From assembly GCF_014851395.1 (NCBI RefSeq), contig NW_024041150.1:32747585-32811584 (forward strand): DNA of 64,000 nucleotides, read 5' to 3'. Origin of the DNA: Micropterus salmoides. Lineage: Eukaryota > Chordata > Actinopteri > Centrarchiformes > Centrarchidae. Below are positions 1-11,182 of the stretch, one piece after another. The translations under genes and the position numbers were made by a program. A model generated the notes under the pieces. It made no database searches, was not told the DNA's origin, and was given only the letters and a program-made list of their open reading frames with translations. Every line of letters starts with the position of its first letter. The first letter of the stretch is position 1.

Positions 1-34
1 TGCGCATTTACAAGATCTGCTGACAATATATTAC

Positions 35-2105
35 CTGGTGTTAAACCATCCAGGGGCAATGTTAGATTCCCCTCCTGTCTTGCCAGGTACAGGACCTTCT
101 CTGCATAAATGGGCAGCCAAGTTTCAAAAAGCTTGGATGCAGCTTCCCCATGTAGGACAAGAAAGTCCTGTGCAATCTATAAAATGGAAGACACATTTTT
201 TAATTCCAATTCAATGTGGCACACTTATAAAACATTATAAACAATGTATCCTCAAATGCAAGATCATTTTCCCCTATACCTACCATGCCTTTGGTCATTA
301 GGCGAGGGAACTCTTCAAGGATTTGATCAATAGTCCAACTGTTTTCTCTGATCCACTTTGCCCTGTAGACTGCCGTGTTTTCCATATAGGTCTCTACCTG
401 GCTGAGGGGCTGAGAATTGTTTCTCAACCATTCTTTAAACTGTGACGCACGTTTGTCTGATATGGTACATTCTGTAAAGAACAACAAAGTTGTCAGTCAC
501 TGAAATATGGATGTTTTGCTTCATCAAATATATATTTTAATAATTACCTGGTATGAGAGGCCTTGCAAGAGCAGCATCATCTGGCGTTTGTGGTGATGTC
601 ATCTGTGCCATGCTCCGCAACCTGCTGGTTGATCTCAGCCGCTTCCTGATGTTCCGCAGCCTTTCCTCTAGGAATCCAGTGGCTGGCCGGTGGCTCCATC
701 CTGGGGTGTACCATATTTCCTGCCAAGAAATCAAAATCTTTAATGAATAGAGATGAGGCACATTTGACTGACAGCATGGGCTACGGTTAGAACAGGGTTT
801 GTCTGTACGTCTGTCTGTCCTCAGAGAAGTAGATCAATTATTGTTCCTGCTGCTTAGTGCATAACAGCACAGATATGTTTCAAGGAGGAGTGAGCTGTAT
901 TTTGTCTGTTAACTGACGGATTCAGCTTTTACGCTCAATGTATGCTGCTCCACGCTCCGTTGCCAAAAATAGTGCGTCGAGGTTGTGACTTCCAGACAAA
1001 TTTAAAGCCTCAAATTCCCAATTACTTATTTACAAGGACCTGCGGGACAATCATTTTCACATGTACGAACCCTAGTGTCTATTATTTGGTGATGATTCGC
1101 CAGAAACATGAGATCTAAATTGGAAATCTAGCAAAAACAGAAGGGGGCCTGTTGTAGAGCCCTCGGCTGACTCTAGTTAACTAAGTAAAGTTGAAATTGA
1201 GAATCGAATTGGATTGCAACCTTGAAAAAAAAAAACAAAAAAAAAAACAAACAACCCAAATAAATATCATTTTTCAAAAAACACTCACGCTGCCACTGCT
1301 TGATGAGTCTTTCAAACAGGCAGACTGAACCAAACCCAAAGCCAATGCCTTTTTGGTTTCTGATGTAGGACTGTAAAAGAGAAAAAGCTTTTTTAATTTA
1401 AGTAAAATGAAAGTACATGTTGTACTTGTTACTTATGTTGAAATATATTAATTCAATTTCAAAATGGGAATGTTGACGTATTTAACAGGAGCCCTATTCT
1501 AAATATAAAAAAATAAATTACTTCTCTCCAAACTTCTCAACGAGGTACGACACCAAGATACGGACGAGGAGACGTCTCTGACTAGTTGTGATGACATTAT
1601 CTTCATCAAGGCTCTCAACTATTTCCTTGCCATCATGTAAGCAATGTAATGTAATGCAATGTAATGAACAGTTATCTCACATCGCATCACAAATGTTTCA
1701 CTCTTTTCAAGCACTACTATTGTACAGCAAAATATAACAGTGTTTAAGGTGCTAATCAAATGAATTTAGCTGATTATAAGAAAATTACTAGTTTTTATCC
1801 AGGTGGATTTGCTAATTTAAGAAGGGGAAAAAAAGCATCTTGATCAATCAACATACACAAGATACATTCAATTTTGTTTCAAAATTTTAGCTTTGATTAA
1901 TTGCCCAGCCTACTGTTGATTAAACAAAGTGACACCCGAGTCTTAAAGTGGAACTTACAAACTGTGGAATGATGTGTATTGTCTGTATCTGCTGATTTAG
2001 TGGTACCACAGCAGCTGCTTGATCCTCCATGGGGTTTGGAGGCGTGGCAGTTGGTGTGACATCAGAGATTGTAGGTGGGACAGCAGGGACAACAGCAGGT
2101 TCAAC
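35..2105 (-). CDS. SAMD3-like protein, partial (runs off the left edge)
   Basis: Six phase-compatible exons read right to left: 1959-2105, 1522-1625, 1289-1370, 548-719, 284-471 and 35-167. Each has AG/GT borders, and the reading frame passes through all joins. Recognisable segments are a Pro/Ala-rich N-terminal part, the segment LVSYLVEKFGE, then GFLEERLRNIRKRL, then TYMENTAVYRAKWI followed by EEFPRLMTKGM, and last KLFETWLPIYAEKVL. This order matches fish proteins annotated as sterile alpha motif domain-containing protein 3-like; the SAM domain itself is not in the visible part. The first coding exon and start codon are not identified, although an in-frame Met lies within 1959-2105. The last visible exon ends in phase 1 at a GT donor, so the gene continues beyond base 1. 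The cellular role is unknown to me. It could be a multi-copy, transposon-associated relative rather than a single-copy gene. Confidence 0.55.
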
Positions 2106-3884
2106 CTAAAAAAAAATCGATGTCAGTTTAATAAACAGTGGCAGCCACCTAGAATAGCTTGCTAAGCATCAGTAATGTAAACTCCTGAATGGATAGGAAA
2201 CAAGGTGACAGGTGGGGGAGGGTCAAGAGTCAAGATATAAAACTGTGCATTTTTTTTAACCACATCAAAAAACTGCATGCAGTATGCATGGTGTGACGTG
2301 TACTGGCTGGCATTCTCACAGAATGTATACTGTAGTGAACTGGTTGGTAAATGAGGTTAACCTCTTGCCCCTCTGGGTGTTGTGTGTTGTTGTGTGTGAA
2401 ACAAACAAAAAAAGAGCTTAAGCAAAAATACTATTTCTATTGCATTACCTATTCATATGTCATCATGCAAACGCAACAATAATCCAATTAGAAGATACAA
2501 GCTAGGCCTTTTTTATTTAGCATCCCAAAATCCTTCTCTCTTTACAATTCATATGACAAATTGTATACATGTAAATTGTCTATGTTCTTACTGCACAATA
2601 ATATTTGTGGCTGCTCACAGTATAAAGTTAGCTTTCAGAGCACATACATATATATTTGTTAATGTCACAGGCCCCGCGCAGAAAAATAGACAGATCGACT
2701 GACAGTTCTGCAAAATAAGTGCATCCGATCTTTATATGTAATAGATCACTTAATAAACCAAACACAAATTTGAAGTAAACTCATAATGAAGACTATAACC
2801 TTAACTGGAATAAATTTGAATCGAATCAACGTAAACGCATTTCACAATCACCTCGTGTTACAGCGTTCACAAAATGGAGGACAGTCTGCATTATGTGCAT
2901 ATCAACATATTCACAACCCCAAACGTCATTACCCGAATTATCTGCGGTATGAACATATACAATTGCATTACAGATCTCGTGTGCATATTATCAAGTTGTA
3001 ACAATAATACCTGCAAAATAACAGGAAAAAAATTGATGAGTAAAAATCCGTGTCACGTCGTAGCAAAGGCTCAGCAAATGTAATGGCGCGCAGGTGCACA
3101 CACAAGTTCCTAATTTAGAGTCTTCTTCTTCTTTTAAAGTTTTTTGGCGGTTGGCACACAATGATATGGTGCATTACTGCCACCAACTGGTAGTGTGGAA
3201 CTGAATGAAAAAAATCTTAAATCCTCTCAAACATATTTATTATTCTAAAATAATGAAAACCAATTCCGTAACACTTATCTTTAGAATTTTTCCTAAAGTT
3301 TGTTTTGCGATTAACTCCTTTACACAAAATGTGCACATACTTTGGCGTGTCACATCAACTCTTCACTCAAGTGGCCCTTGTCGTTTGCCAGGATGCCATT
3401 TTAGAATTTGTTCTTATCTATTGTGGGTCACCACATAACTTAAATAAATGCATTTAATCAGACATATCAGATTATCTCACTGTTTTTACATATTTTAATC
3501 AAACACCTAAAAGCTTCAGCAAAAACAAGCACATTCGTTTATAGCCATTTAAAATAATAGCAAAGCAACTAACTGGCTGTTGGCTAGTAAACGAGTGAAT
3601 CACCTGGCTAGCTTGAAAAAAGCTGGCAAATTTGCCTTGCAACCATGACCATATGCCCATGGGCATTATGAACTTGTTTAATTAATTCATTAATATAATT
3701 CAGACTAAACGGATAAGTTAAGGTTTAAGTTAGGCTATCAGTGCTTCCATGATAACGGCTAAATGGCTAACGTTAACTACGTAGTAAAGCCAAACCAACC
3801 AACTAGCCTCGACAATATAATGATACTGCTTTAATAGGTAACGCAACACATACAATGTTAATAAGAAATGTAGTGTACACATAC
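2106..3884. other. Intronic/upstream DNA of the SAMD3-like gene
   Basis: AT-rich sequence between the first recognised coding exon and a possible 5' exon. Short open frames are present, but none has codon structure or neighbours that support a gene. A missing first coding exon may lie here. Confidence 0.4.
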
Positions 3885-3975
3885 CTTTTTATTATTTATT
3901 TTCCTCGCTGGACGACCAGTCAGGTTCTCTGCTGTGACGAGCGCTCGGTGTGTGGACTCTGCTGATGATGTTCGA
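3885..3975 (-). other. Possible 5' non-coding exon of the SAMD3-like gene
   Basis: A stretch relatively rich in CpG ends, on the minus strand, in AAAAAG followed by a good GTATGT donor at 3884-3883. It lies upstream of the SAMD3-like exons on the same strand and has no clear coding potential. The transcription start is not defined; the right limit is a guess. Confidence 0.3.
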
Positions 3976-3979
3976 AGCA

Positions 3980-4150
3980 CAAATAACCCACTTGCTGGGT
4001 CAAACGATATATGTTGGGTTGATGGATTTTGACTCAACGCATGAGTTGAACAAAATTACCCAATTTCCATATAAATAACCCATAATGGGTAAAACATTTC
4101 CTAACCCAGCGGTTGGGTAGATTAAATAACCCAGCATTATTTAGAGTGTT
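3980..4150. repeat. MITE-like repeat built from AACCCA/TGGGTT palindromes
   Basis: AACCCA and TGGGTT words alternate so that the block folds on itself, and it ends in CAGCATTATTTAGAGTG. This is a pattern I associate with a common teleost non-autonomous DNA element. It sits between the SAMD3-like promoter area and the left breakpoint of array unit A. Confidence 0.5.
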
Positions 4151-4885
4151 CTTTTATTCTTAAGTTTAAAAGTAGGAGTAAATTAAATGAATTCTCAGCA
4201 CTTAAGACTAAAATGACACTTTGAGAAGCTTGATAAATACTGGCCCAGACCTATAAGTTTCCTTCGCTCTCTTCCCCATGCCTGCTAACAGATGTGTGTG
4301 TTTCACACTCACAGAAATCTTATTGCAATGCTTACTTAATTTACTAACATTTAGCATTATTTACAGATTATGTGTGGTCTCCATTTTTGTCACAGACTTT
4401 TAAATCAAGTTGTGACAATGACTTAAAGAAGTGTTACTGTGGACTTTGACGACTTACTGTTGTGAGGTTGAGAACAGATGGCAGCGTGCAGTCGTAACAC
4501 TCTGACAGTGCTGTGTTTGCGAATCTGCATTTAACTTCATCTCCATCAGGGTCAAACGCCAACAGGTTGAAATCTCTATGACAGTTCGAAGGAACTCTGA
4601 GAGCGAGAGAAAGAGAGAGAGAGAGAAATTGGTAATTTTGGCATTGTTCAACCCACTGCATTAGTTTCCATGTTTCCATGAGCCAGTTAGCCAACATAGC
4701 TGTGCCAAACTAAATTCTGGATTGTCTTGTCCACAAAGAGGTATTTTTTAAATACACTTTACACTTATACACTTAAAAGACACTTAGTCTGGTGTATTTT
4801 TAAAAAATGTATGTTTAACTCTATAAAATAAAACAAATCAGTTAGAATTTCAAATGTTGGAGTTGCAGATTCAGAGTTGAACTCA

Positions 4886-5318
4886 AGGGCCTGTGTCCAC
4901 CAAAGTGTTTTTTACCAGCTGAAAACGCCTAGCCGGGTACTGCTAGGGTGCGTTTTGGAGACACAGTGTTTTTTCGAGATGCTGTGGTTGCTATGATACA
5001 TAATTTCCATGGAGGCGATGTGCTGCAACTAGGGTAGCCTACTTAATTTTTAGAATGTCACCACAAAGTATGTATAGGCTTAATTGCTCTGTACGCGGGT
5101 TCATGAGATGTGCTCGGTGTGGTGTTTGTCCCGCCCCTCCTGCGCTGTGATTGGACGGCTGGGTAAAAAGTGACAGCGAGGAGCGCTCAGCGCCCAGCGC
5201 GGAAAAGACGCTCAGTGCCTCGTCACGCTTCTGGCATTTTTACCAGCTCGGAAAAAAGCGGCGCTCCCATTGCAATGAATTGAAAAAAACAAATAAACGC
5301 TTTGGTGGATACGGTCCT
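4886..5318. mobile_element. Non-autonomous TIR DNA transposon in intron 3 of unit A
   Basis: The ends read AGGGCCTGTGTCCACCAAAG on the left and, in reverse complement, AGGACCGTATCCACCAAAG on the right. No transposase is present. The matching intron of unit B (about 24.25 kb) runs without this block. The target duplication is unclear by eye. Confidence 0.6.
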
Positions 5319-5408
5319 AAGATAAAGTAAACTTATCCCCAAACATTTTCAGATGAAAAAAATCATTTAAAACCTGACCTTGTTGTTTACAGCAAATAAT
5401 TACACTAT

Positions 5409-6414
5409 AGGCCTGATTTACTAAAGGTTTGCATGAGTAAAAACGTGTGTAAACTTGATATCACCAGCAAATTATAGCATGTAAGCTGATCTACTAACGG
5501 TGTGCACGCAGCGTGACGTCTTTCAAAAGCACCTGTTGTTCCTTTAGTACTTTTGCCTTAATGAATATGCAATTTGGGGCGTAACATGCAAATGTATTTA
5601 TTTACTACACGCAATGTAATCTACCAAGCCTAAACGCAATTTCATGTGAGTGCAACAGCCTCTGTATTTCATAGCTACGTTTGACAGAAAGGTGCAAACC
5701 GCCAAGTGTAACATAGAGATGGCTTCTGTTATTGTTGCCAGAAGGAGACACAGCCGTAATGAAAGAAAACGTAGAGAAATTAAAAATATTTGAGATTAAT
5801 ATTGTATAGCTAATATATAGAAATAATAAATTTTATTTTATTTATTCGAAGAACAATATGAATAGAGTTTTTTTTTTTTTGCTATTATCCTTTAGCTTTG
5901 GCAATACTGTTGTATGAAAATTCATGCCAATAAAGCAAATTTCGTTTCGACCTGATATCTTTTCTCCGTGAGATGGAAGAGTTTAGACAGTTGCGTGGTG
6001 CTGCGGAGAGGCCCCAGCTGCAGTAGTGCACGGATCACGCGTAAAATTCATCCAGCCAGAGGGAACGATCACCAACTGTTCACAGCGCGCCGATCGTAAT
6101 ATAGCGACGCAACCCATTGTAGGTATCGGAGAGGGTGTGTACAGGGACAGGAGATCTCGGAGCGACCGGGCACTGTGCGGACGGTCGGTGATTGTTCCCT
6201 CTGGCTGGATGAAGCACGATCTGCTGGCATTTCCTCGTGTCTGGGTCATTCCAACATACACACACAAAACCCTCATTTAAATACTCCCACCTCCATTGTG
6301 TGCTCATGTTGTCATCTACGCAATAATTCTTAGTAAATCATGACAGGTACTAAAATTGCAATATTTTAGAATGCACACGCAATTTAGCACTCTTTATTCG
6401 GGATGTTAGTAAAT
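5409..6414. mobile_element. Non-autonomous DNA element with GATTTACTAA ends, intron 3 of unit A
   Basis: An inverted GATTTACTAA-type terminus is present at both ends, flanked by CTAT on each side (5405-5408 and 6415-6418). Unit B has the uninterrupted site (ACACTATGTAAG, near 24375), so this is an insertion after the A/B split or a clean loss from B. Inside is a 26-bp inverted pair (6048-6073 and 6187-6212). Small open frames in the palindrome look non-coding. Confidence 0.65.
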
Positions 6415-8200
6415 CTATGTAAGGTACTGAAGGTGCTAATGATATAGTGATTTCAAAATGTGACACACAAAAGTGTTTAAAAACATTAGGTATATAAAAC
6501 GCTAGAAGCACGTACATAGAGGAAGCTTACCTCACATCTGGCAGTATGGTGGTCTGGGGTGATCCATTGGCCTGGCTGGTGTCCGAACGGTTCCTCAGCT
6601 CAACCAGAGTCAGGGCTCTCCATGATACGATGTTATTTATATTAGTTAACCAGTTACCACCATCTAACCTTCAGTGGAAGTTCATGAGAAAGTCTGTTTT
6701 TACTGTGCTCCAAAGAACCTGAATGCATCTATTGTAGGTGTGTTTAGCTAACTTGCAAGATATTGTCTCCTAACATAAATCTCTGTTTTGCATGAAGCCA
6801 ACCGAGCAGCAGCACTGACTCTTTCTGCCAGAAGCTGTCATAATTAGATTTTTTACACAGTTCTTACGTTTCACTTTTCTTAACTTGGTTGTTTTAACTA
6901 CATATTTTATCAGACATCTGGATCTTAAGTTATTATAGAAACTAGTTGAGCAAACGTTAGCTGTAGTGTCCTCTGTCTGCCAAACAATTTGTACCGCTTT
7001 TCATTAAAATAAAAACTTTTTACATTGTCATGGTGCACTTACCAAAGCCGAAAGGGAGCATTGCTGGGAAGCTGCCGAACAGAGATTCCCTCTCTCTGAC
7101 ACCACTCTCCACTGCTTTCCGTGTCTACAGTATCCAGCACTAAGCTCTCAGTCCCACAATTTCCGCTTTGACATTCCAAACTTAAATCAAAACAATAGAG
7201 GCCGTTCACCTTATACCGAAGGACCACCTGTAGTATTACAATAAAGATGTGTTATGGCATTAATGACAACATCCGTGGTACAAAAAGGCAGTTTATTGGG
7301 GTGCTAACTTGGGAAAAGATGGTGCTTTAAAGCCATATATTTGCATTTGTTTGTGATCCTGCTGACAGACAAGACTTGTTATAAATCATTATCATTCTCT
7401 CTTTGTTTTTGTTTGGTAGTGTGTCTGTCTGTTGTTTTTTGTTTGTTTGTTTTTCTCCGCCACAAGTCACCATCCCCGTTCTCTTGCAGGTGTTGTCCTT
7501 TCTCTGTGTCTCTGTGGTGTTTCTATCCCCCATCCCCATGTCTGTCCCCTGTCCGGCTCGGTGACAAATAAATTTAAATACATAAAGTATAATACTCTCT
7601 TGTTAAAGTGAAATTGGTCTGGCACAATATGGTATCCAGCTCCTCATACTCTATACCAGACTGCTGGGCAGGACAGGTATAAAAAAAAATTAAAAAATAA
7701 AATCATTATCATTTTGTTGAGCCTACTTTAAGGGTTGTTATCACATCAGGCATGTTCCATACACAAACAACAAGAACCACATGGAAAGAAAATGAACAAA
7801 ACAACGGACAAATGTTAAATCCTTTAGTGTGGAATATTTTTAAAAAGATATATTGATAATCCCTTGTGTCAAATTTTTCTCCCAAGGATTTCTGAAACAG
7901 ACTTTACTGAACTTTCCACTGTATTACTACCCACATCCCAGAAATGCTTTTATCATGATTTTATTGAAATATTTATCATTTTTGTCACACTGTCAAATTT
8001 CAAAATGTGAACAAATTGGATTAGAATGAAACTGTACATACCATCATGGATCCATCTGCGTTAGTGTTTTTTGGGTAGTAAGTCATCACAGTTCCATGAA
8101 AATGAGAAGCCTGGGCGCTGCAGACCAGCAGCAGCAGCAGAGGAAGCAACATAGTGTACATCCACTTCCAAAGACAGCCTCTCCTTCCCACATATCTCCC

Positions 8201-8210
8201 TTTATATATT
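8201..8210 (-). promoter_or_regulatory. TATA box of unit A
   Basis: AATATATAAA on the minus strand, 40 nt before the chosen ATG and identical in placement to unit B. It lies inside the longer open frame that begins upstream, which argues for the MYTML start. Confidence 0.6.
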
Positions 8211-8353
8211 TGGCTTTCTGACATGCGGAAGGAATCATTTAGATTTTAGTGGGTGTAGAAACAGAAAAGGGCACTGCATCACAAAATGCAAGGGCAAACG
8301 TAATATAATCCAGAAAATACCATTTTAGTAACACAGATGCCTTGAGGCAACGT

Positions 8354-8392
8354 CTGTCAAGCTGGAAAGCTGTCAAGCTGTCAAGCTGTCAA
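8354..8392. repeat. Short direct repeats (CTGTCAAG) upstream of the unit A promoter
   Basis: The word CTGTCAAG is repeated in near-tandem about 150 bp upstream of the TATA box. The same cluster precedes unit B at 26347-26369. It may be a regulatory site cluster or simply a slipped repeat. Confidence 0.35.
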
Positions 8393-8859
8393 AAATTTGA
8401 TTTGACGTCAAACATACGTCAAAATGTAGAATTACAATGTTCTTGTGATCTACCATGAATGAATGCAGAGGCTGCCTGTGTGAAACAGTTATGAGTCAGA
8501 GGACTCCAATGTTTTAGCATTACGAATATGTACTCCACTAAGACAGTAGGGGGCTGCAGAGCACTTTCTTACCGCCGGTTGGCGACTGTTTTGATGACGT
8601 AGCTGTCGTAATCTTGCCATTCTGTGAAGACAGTCAAGACCAACTGCACTGGAAGTTTCCAGTGTTGTTCATTTCTCCTGTTTTACAGGTCAGTGAGTTA
8701 CATAAAAGCACAAAAATTATAATTAGGCATAGTGAATCATTATCTCTTGTGTTATTATGTTTTTTTTCGTATTCACTGTGTTATTTGATTACAAGTTACT
8801 TATACTCTGCTATGTGGACGCAATAACAATAACTCTGTTTTAAGCTATCAAGACTCCAT

Positions 8860-9265
8860 CTCTCACCTCAAGCAGTGGTGTACAAATAATTATGTTCCGC
8901 TGAATGTGGCAAAAACAAAGGAAATGTTAATCAACACACCCAACAACTCCAGCACAGTCCAAACCTCACCCTCAACCCTACACGCATCAATAACGAAGCA
9001 GTTGAAAGGGTGGAGTGCTTCAGATACCTTGGACTCACTCTGGACAATAAAGTGAAATTTAATCAACACACAACAGATACTTTCAAACGTTTCCAACAAA
9101 GACTCTGCCATCCGTAACCTCAAATCCCTGTTGCACCACACCTTCTGCTGCTGCTCTACAAAAGCATAATTCAACCCATTAAGCCACCTGTCACCCCTCC
9201 TTTGCAAGCATGTAGGAGAAGCTACAGTGGCTAACACACGCTCTGTCGGCTGTTGTTCTAAATCA
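8860..9265 (+). mobile_element. LINE fragment: reverse-transcriptase C-terminal part
   Basis: Plus-strand translation gives QWCTNNYVPLNVAKTKEM followed, after frameshifts, by a FRYLGLTLDNKVKFNQHT-like segment. Both are typical of sequence downstream of the catalytic core of fish non-LTR reverse transcriptases. It is frameshifted and inactive. Confidence 0.6.
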
Positions 9266-9442
9266 AGCAATCATGCAGTTGACAATGTTCACATGCTCTC
9301 ACGCTCCACATCGATTTTCTCATGCAGTGAAGTGTAACTGATAATGCGAGTGAACTCCACCCAGCTATGCGATTTCGCGCTGTGAGTCGCGGTACAATAA
9401 CTGAAAGTGTTTTGCATAATAATAATCTAATCTAAAGCAAAA

Positions 9443-9547
9443 ACATTTCAAAATATTTATAGTTTAACTCTAAACACAAACTTTGCAATAAGTGTTCAAG
9501 TTGAAACAGCAGGGGTCGCTGTGGTTGTAGATTTCACGATACTCTCG
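9443..9547 (-). pseudogene. Remnant terminal exon and 3' UTR of the array family (probably lost 3' end of unit B)
   Basis: The segment matches the end of unit C exon 11 (STTTATPAVST then stop, stop at 9496-9498) and its 3' UTR. The first half of the exon is replaced by LINE sequence joined at about 9545. It lies about 1.3 kb upstream of unit A exon 1, the position a terminal exon of the preceding unit (B) would have. Confidence 0.6.
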
Positions 9548-9815
9548 AGGCCAGTGAAGCTGTAGAGGACCTTCAAGTGTGTTTGGACTGAGCTGACTGG
9601 GATGTTTTCAGGACTGCCACCAACAGTCTGGTTGTGTTTACTGATGCCGTGACATCCTACATCAGTTTCTACGAGGACAGCTGTGTACCATCATGGACCA
9701 GGGTGAGGTATAACAACGGCAAACCCTGGTTCACAGCTAAGTTCAGACAGCTCAGGCTGGAAAAGGAGAAGGCATTTAGGAGTGGAGACATAGCCAGGAG
9801 CAGGGCGTTAAAGTA
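9545..9815 (+). mobile_element. LINE fragment: linker between endonuclease and reverse transcriptase
   Basis: Encodes FYEDSCVPSWTRVRYNNGKP followed by FTAKFRQLRLEKEKAFRSGD, a hallmark of fish non-LTR elements just before the reverse transcriptase. It is truncated on both sides. Its left end interrupts the family 3' exon remnant. Confidence 0.65.
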
Positions 9816-10235
9816 TTCTATCCTAATAATTCATTCATTTATTTCAATTCATGAGGCAGGTTTGAATCCAGCCATGGGCTTCTCTGTGTGGAGTTTGCAT
9901 GTGCTTCCTGTGTTCATGTGTGTTTCAGTGTATAACGTGATATTTCTATGTGTACTGAATTTTGTAGATGTGTAATTAGTTTTCTAAAGGGAGCAGCCAT
10001 GGCTTCGGCCAAGCAAGAGGCAAGGAAGTGACAAGAGCAGCTGCACAATCAGGTCGTAGCTACTCTGATCTTACATACTGTATCAAAACTTTTGGTAAAT
10101 TTTTAATTATGAGCATTGGCACCACAAGTGTGTGGCTTCTCTGCTTGTTATTGTCAACCAGTAGCTCATTAATATGGAAGTCCTGAAAGCTCAGCGCACT
10201 AAAACTTAAGAAGACACATTATACATACATATTAT
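9816..10235. other. Unassigned spacer
   Basis: No recognised gene or repeat boundaries; AT-rich. Confidence 0.4.
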
Positions 10236-10661
10236 TTATATTATACATATCACACCTCTCAGACTGAACATCAGCAGAGAAGGAGCATTATAAGCTTCGT
10301 ATAGGTCGATCTTATGGCAGGGCTGATGGTTGTTCCGTTTTAGTTTGGCTTTTGTTATAATTACATTTTCTTCTTTAAAAGACCTGAATCTGTGGAGGCC
10401 GGCAATTATTAAACATCTGTACTCGAATGCAGCTTCTTCCACTCTAACTGAGATGTGATGGTGAACCACGTTCAGAACATCCGTGAACACAGTACGCTGG
10501 AACCAGTTCCGACATACCTTATACAGTTTGTGGTTAAAATGATTAGTGGTCCAGTCTTCAGTGATGCTGGTTGGTGCCTGGTTTAATTTGATTTCGGTTT
10601 CTTCCAGAAATAAAATATTGTGTAGGTATATTTCCCAGATTGTGCAAAGAATTAGAATCAT
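10236..10661 (-). CDS. Unrecognised 141-aa open frame
   Basis: An uninterrupted open frame in AT-rich DNA, with a hydrophobic N-terminus (MILILCTIWEIYLHNILF) and a basic middle (ITKAKLKRNNHQ). I do not recognise a family. It has no homologue in the other array units. It may be a decayed transposon segment or a chance frame. Confidence 0.25.
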   Translation of the reverse strand: MILILCTIWEIYLHNILFLEETEIKLNQAPTSITEDWTTNHFNHKLYKVCRNWFQRTVFTDVLNVVHHHISVRVEEAAFEYRCLIIAGLHRFRSFKEENVIITKAKLKRNNHQPCHKIDLYEAYNAPSLLMFSLRGVICII

Positions 10662-11054
10662 TTTATAAATAATGCATCACACCACCATTTGTACTGAAGT
10701 AAATCACGGCTAATTTTGTACAGTAAAATTTTCTTTTGAAACAGTCACTTTGGAGATTAAGAGTAAAAACAAAAGACATTATTAGCTTCATGAAAATATC
10801 ATTTATTCCAGGGCTGTTTTACTGGACTACAATAGTTGTAGCTTGGTGTACTTTCTTAACAGAAACTACTATTTCCTGTACATGGATATTGTGTGCATTC
10901 AAGAGCTAATGGCACTTTTTAGTCACAAGGTGGAAGTGTTGTCTCTCTCTCAATTCAATTCAATTCAAATCAAATTAGCTTTTTTGGCATGAATGTGTAA
11001 CAACAATATTGCCAAATCATCATACAAACTACATAAGAACAATCAACCCCATAC

Positions 11055-11170
11055 ATTTCATTAAACAAGTAATTAAAGCGTGTGTTTTTGTGTTAGAAAA
11101 ATTAAAATATATTAAAAATTAAAATAAATAAATAAAACAGTATGCATGTGTGTGTGTTAAATATATATAT
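11055..11170. repeat. AT-rich LINE 3'-end segment, copy 1
   Basis: CATTTCATTAAACAAGTAAT followed by an AT-rich run and CAGTATGCATGTGTGTG. The same start recurs at 13497. Confidence 0.5.
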
Positions 11171-11182
11171 ATATATATATAA

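Larger units (their letters stand above)
4458..8161 (-). pseudogene. Array unit A: truncated secreted-family gene, exons 1-4 only
   Basis: Exons 8042-8161, 7043-7227, 6531-6668 and 4458-4596 have the same lengths (120, 185, 138, 139 nt) and phases as exons 1-4 of unit B. Each is open and has canonical splice sites. Exon 1 starts at MYTML and encodes a signal peptide (LLPLLLLLVCSAQA) followed by SHFHGTVMTYYPKN. Exon 2 is Cys-rich. Exon 3 has the WRALTLVELRNRSD motif. Exon 4 has NLLAFDPDGDEVKC. Homology to unit B stops near 4245, so exons 5 onward are missing. If intron 4 were read through, the protein would end a few residues later at about 200 aa. It is either a pseudogene or a gene for a short secreted N-terminal fragment. 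The upstream sequence, including the TATA box, is conserved, so transcription is possible. Confidence 0.75.

Noticed and set aside
5983..6307. Overlapping open frames on both strands as genes
   Set aside because: They mirror the inverted repeat inside a non-autonomous transposon and show no protein family features.
7327..7571. Open frames in intron 1 of units A and B (also 25299-25603)
   Set aside because: Low-complexity Phe/Cys/Val runs in intronic DNA; identical in both units because of duplication, not coding conservation.
8021..8224. Upstream start (MSESQIYKG) for units A and B
   Set aside because: The codon lies upstream of or over the TATA box; the MYTML start gives a proper signal peptide and agrees with unit C.
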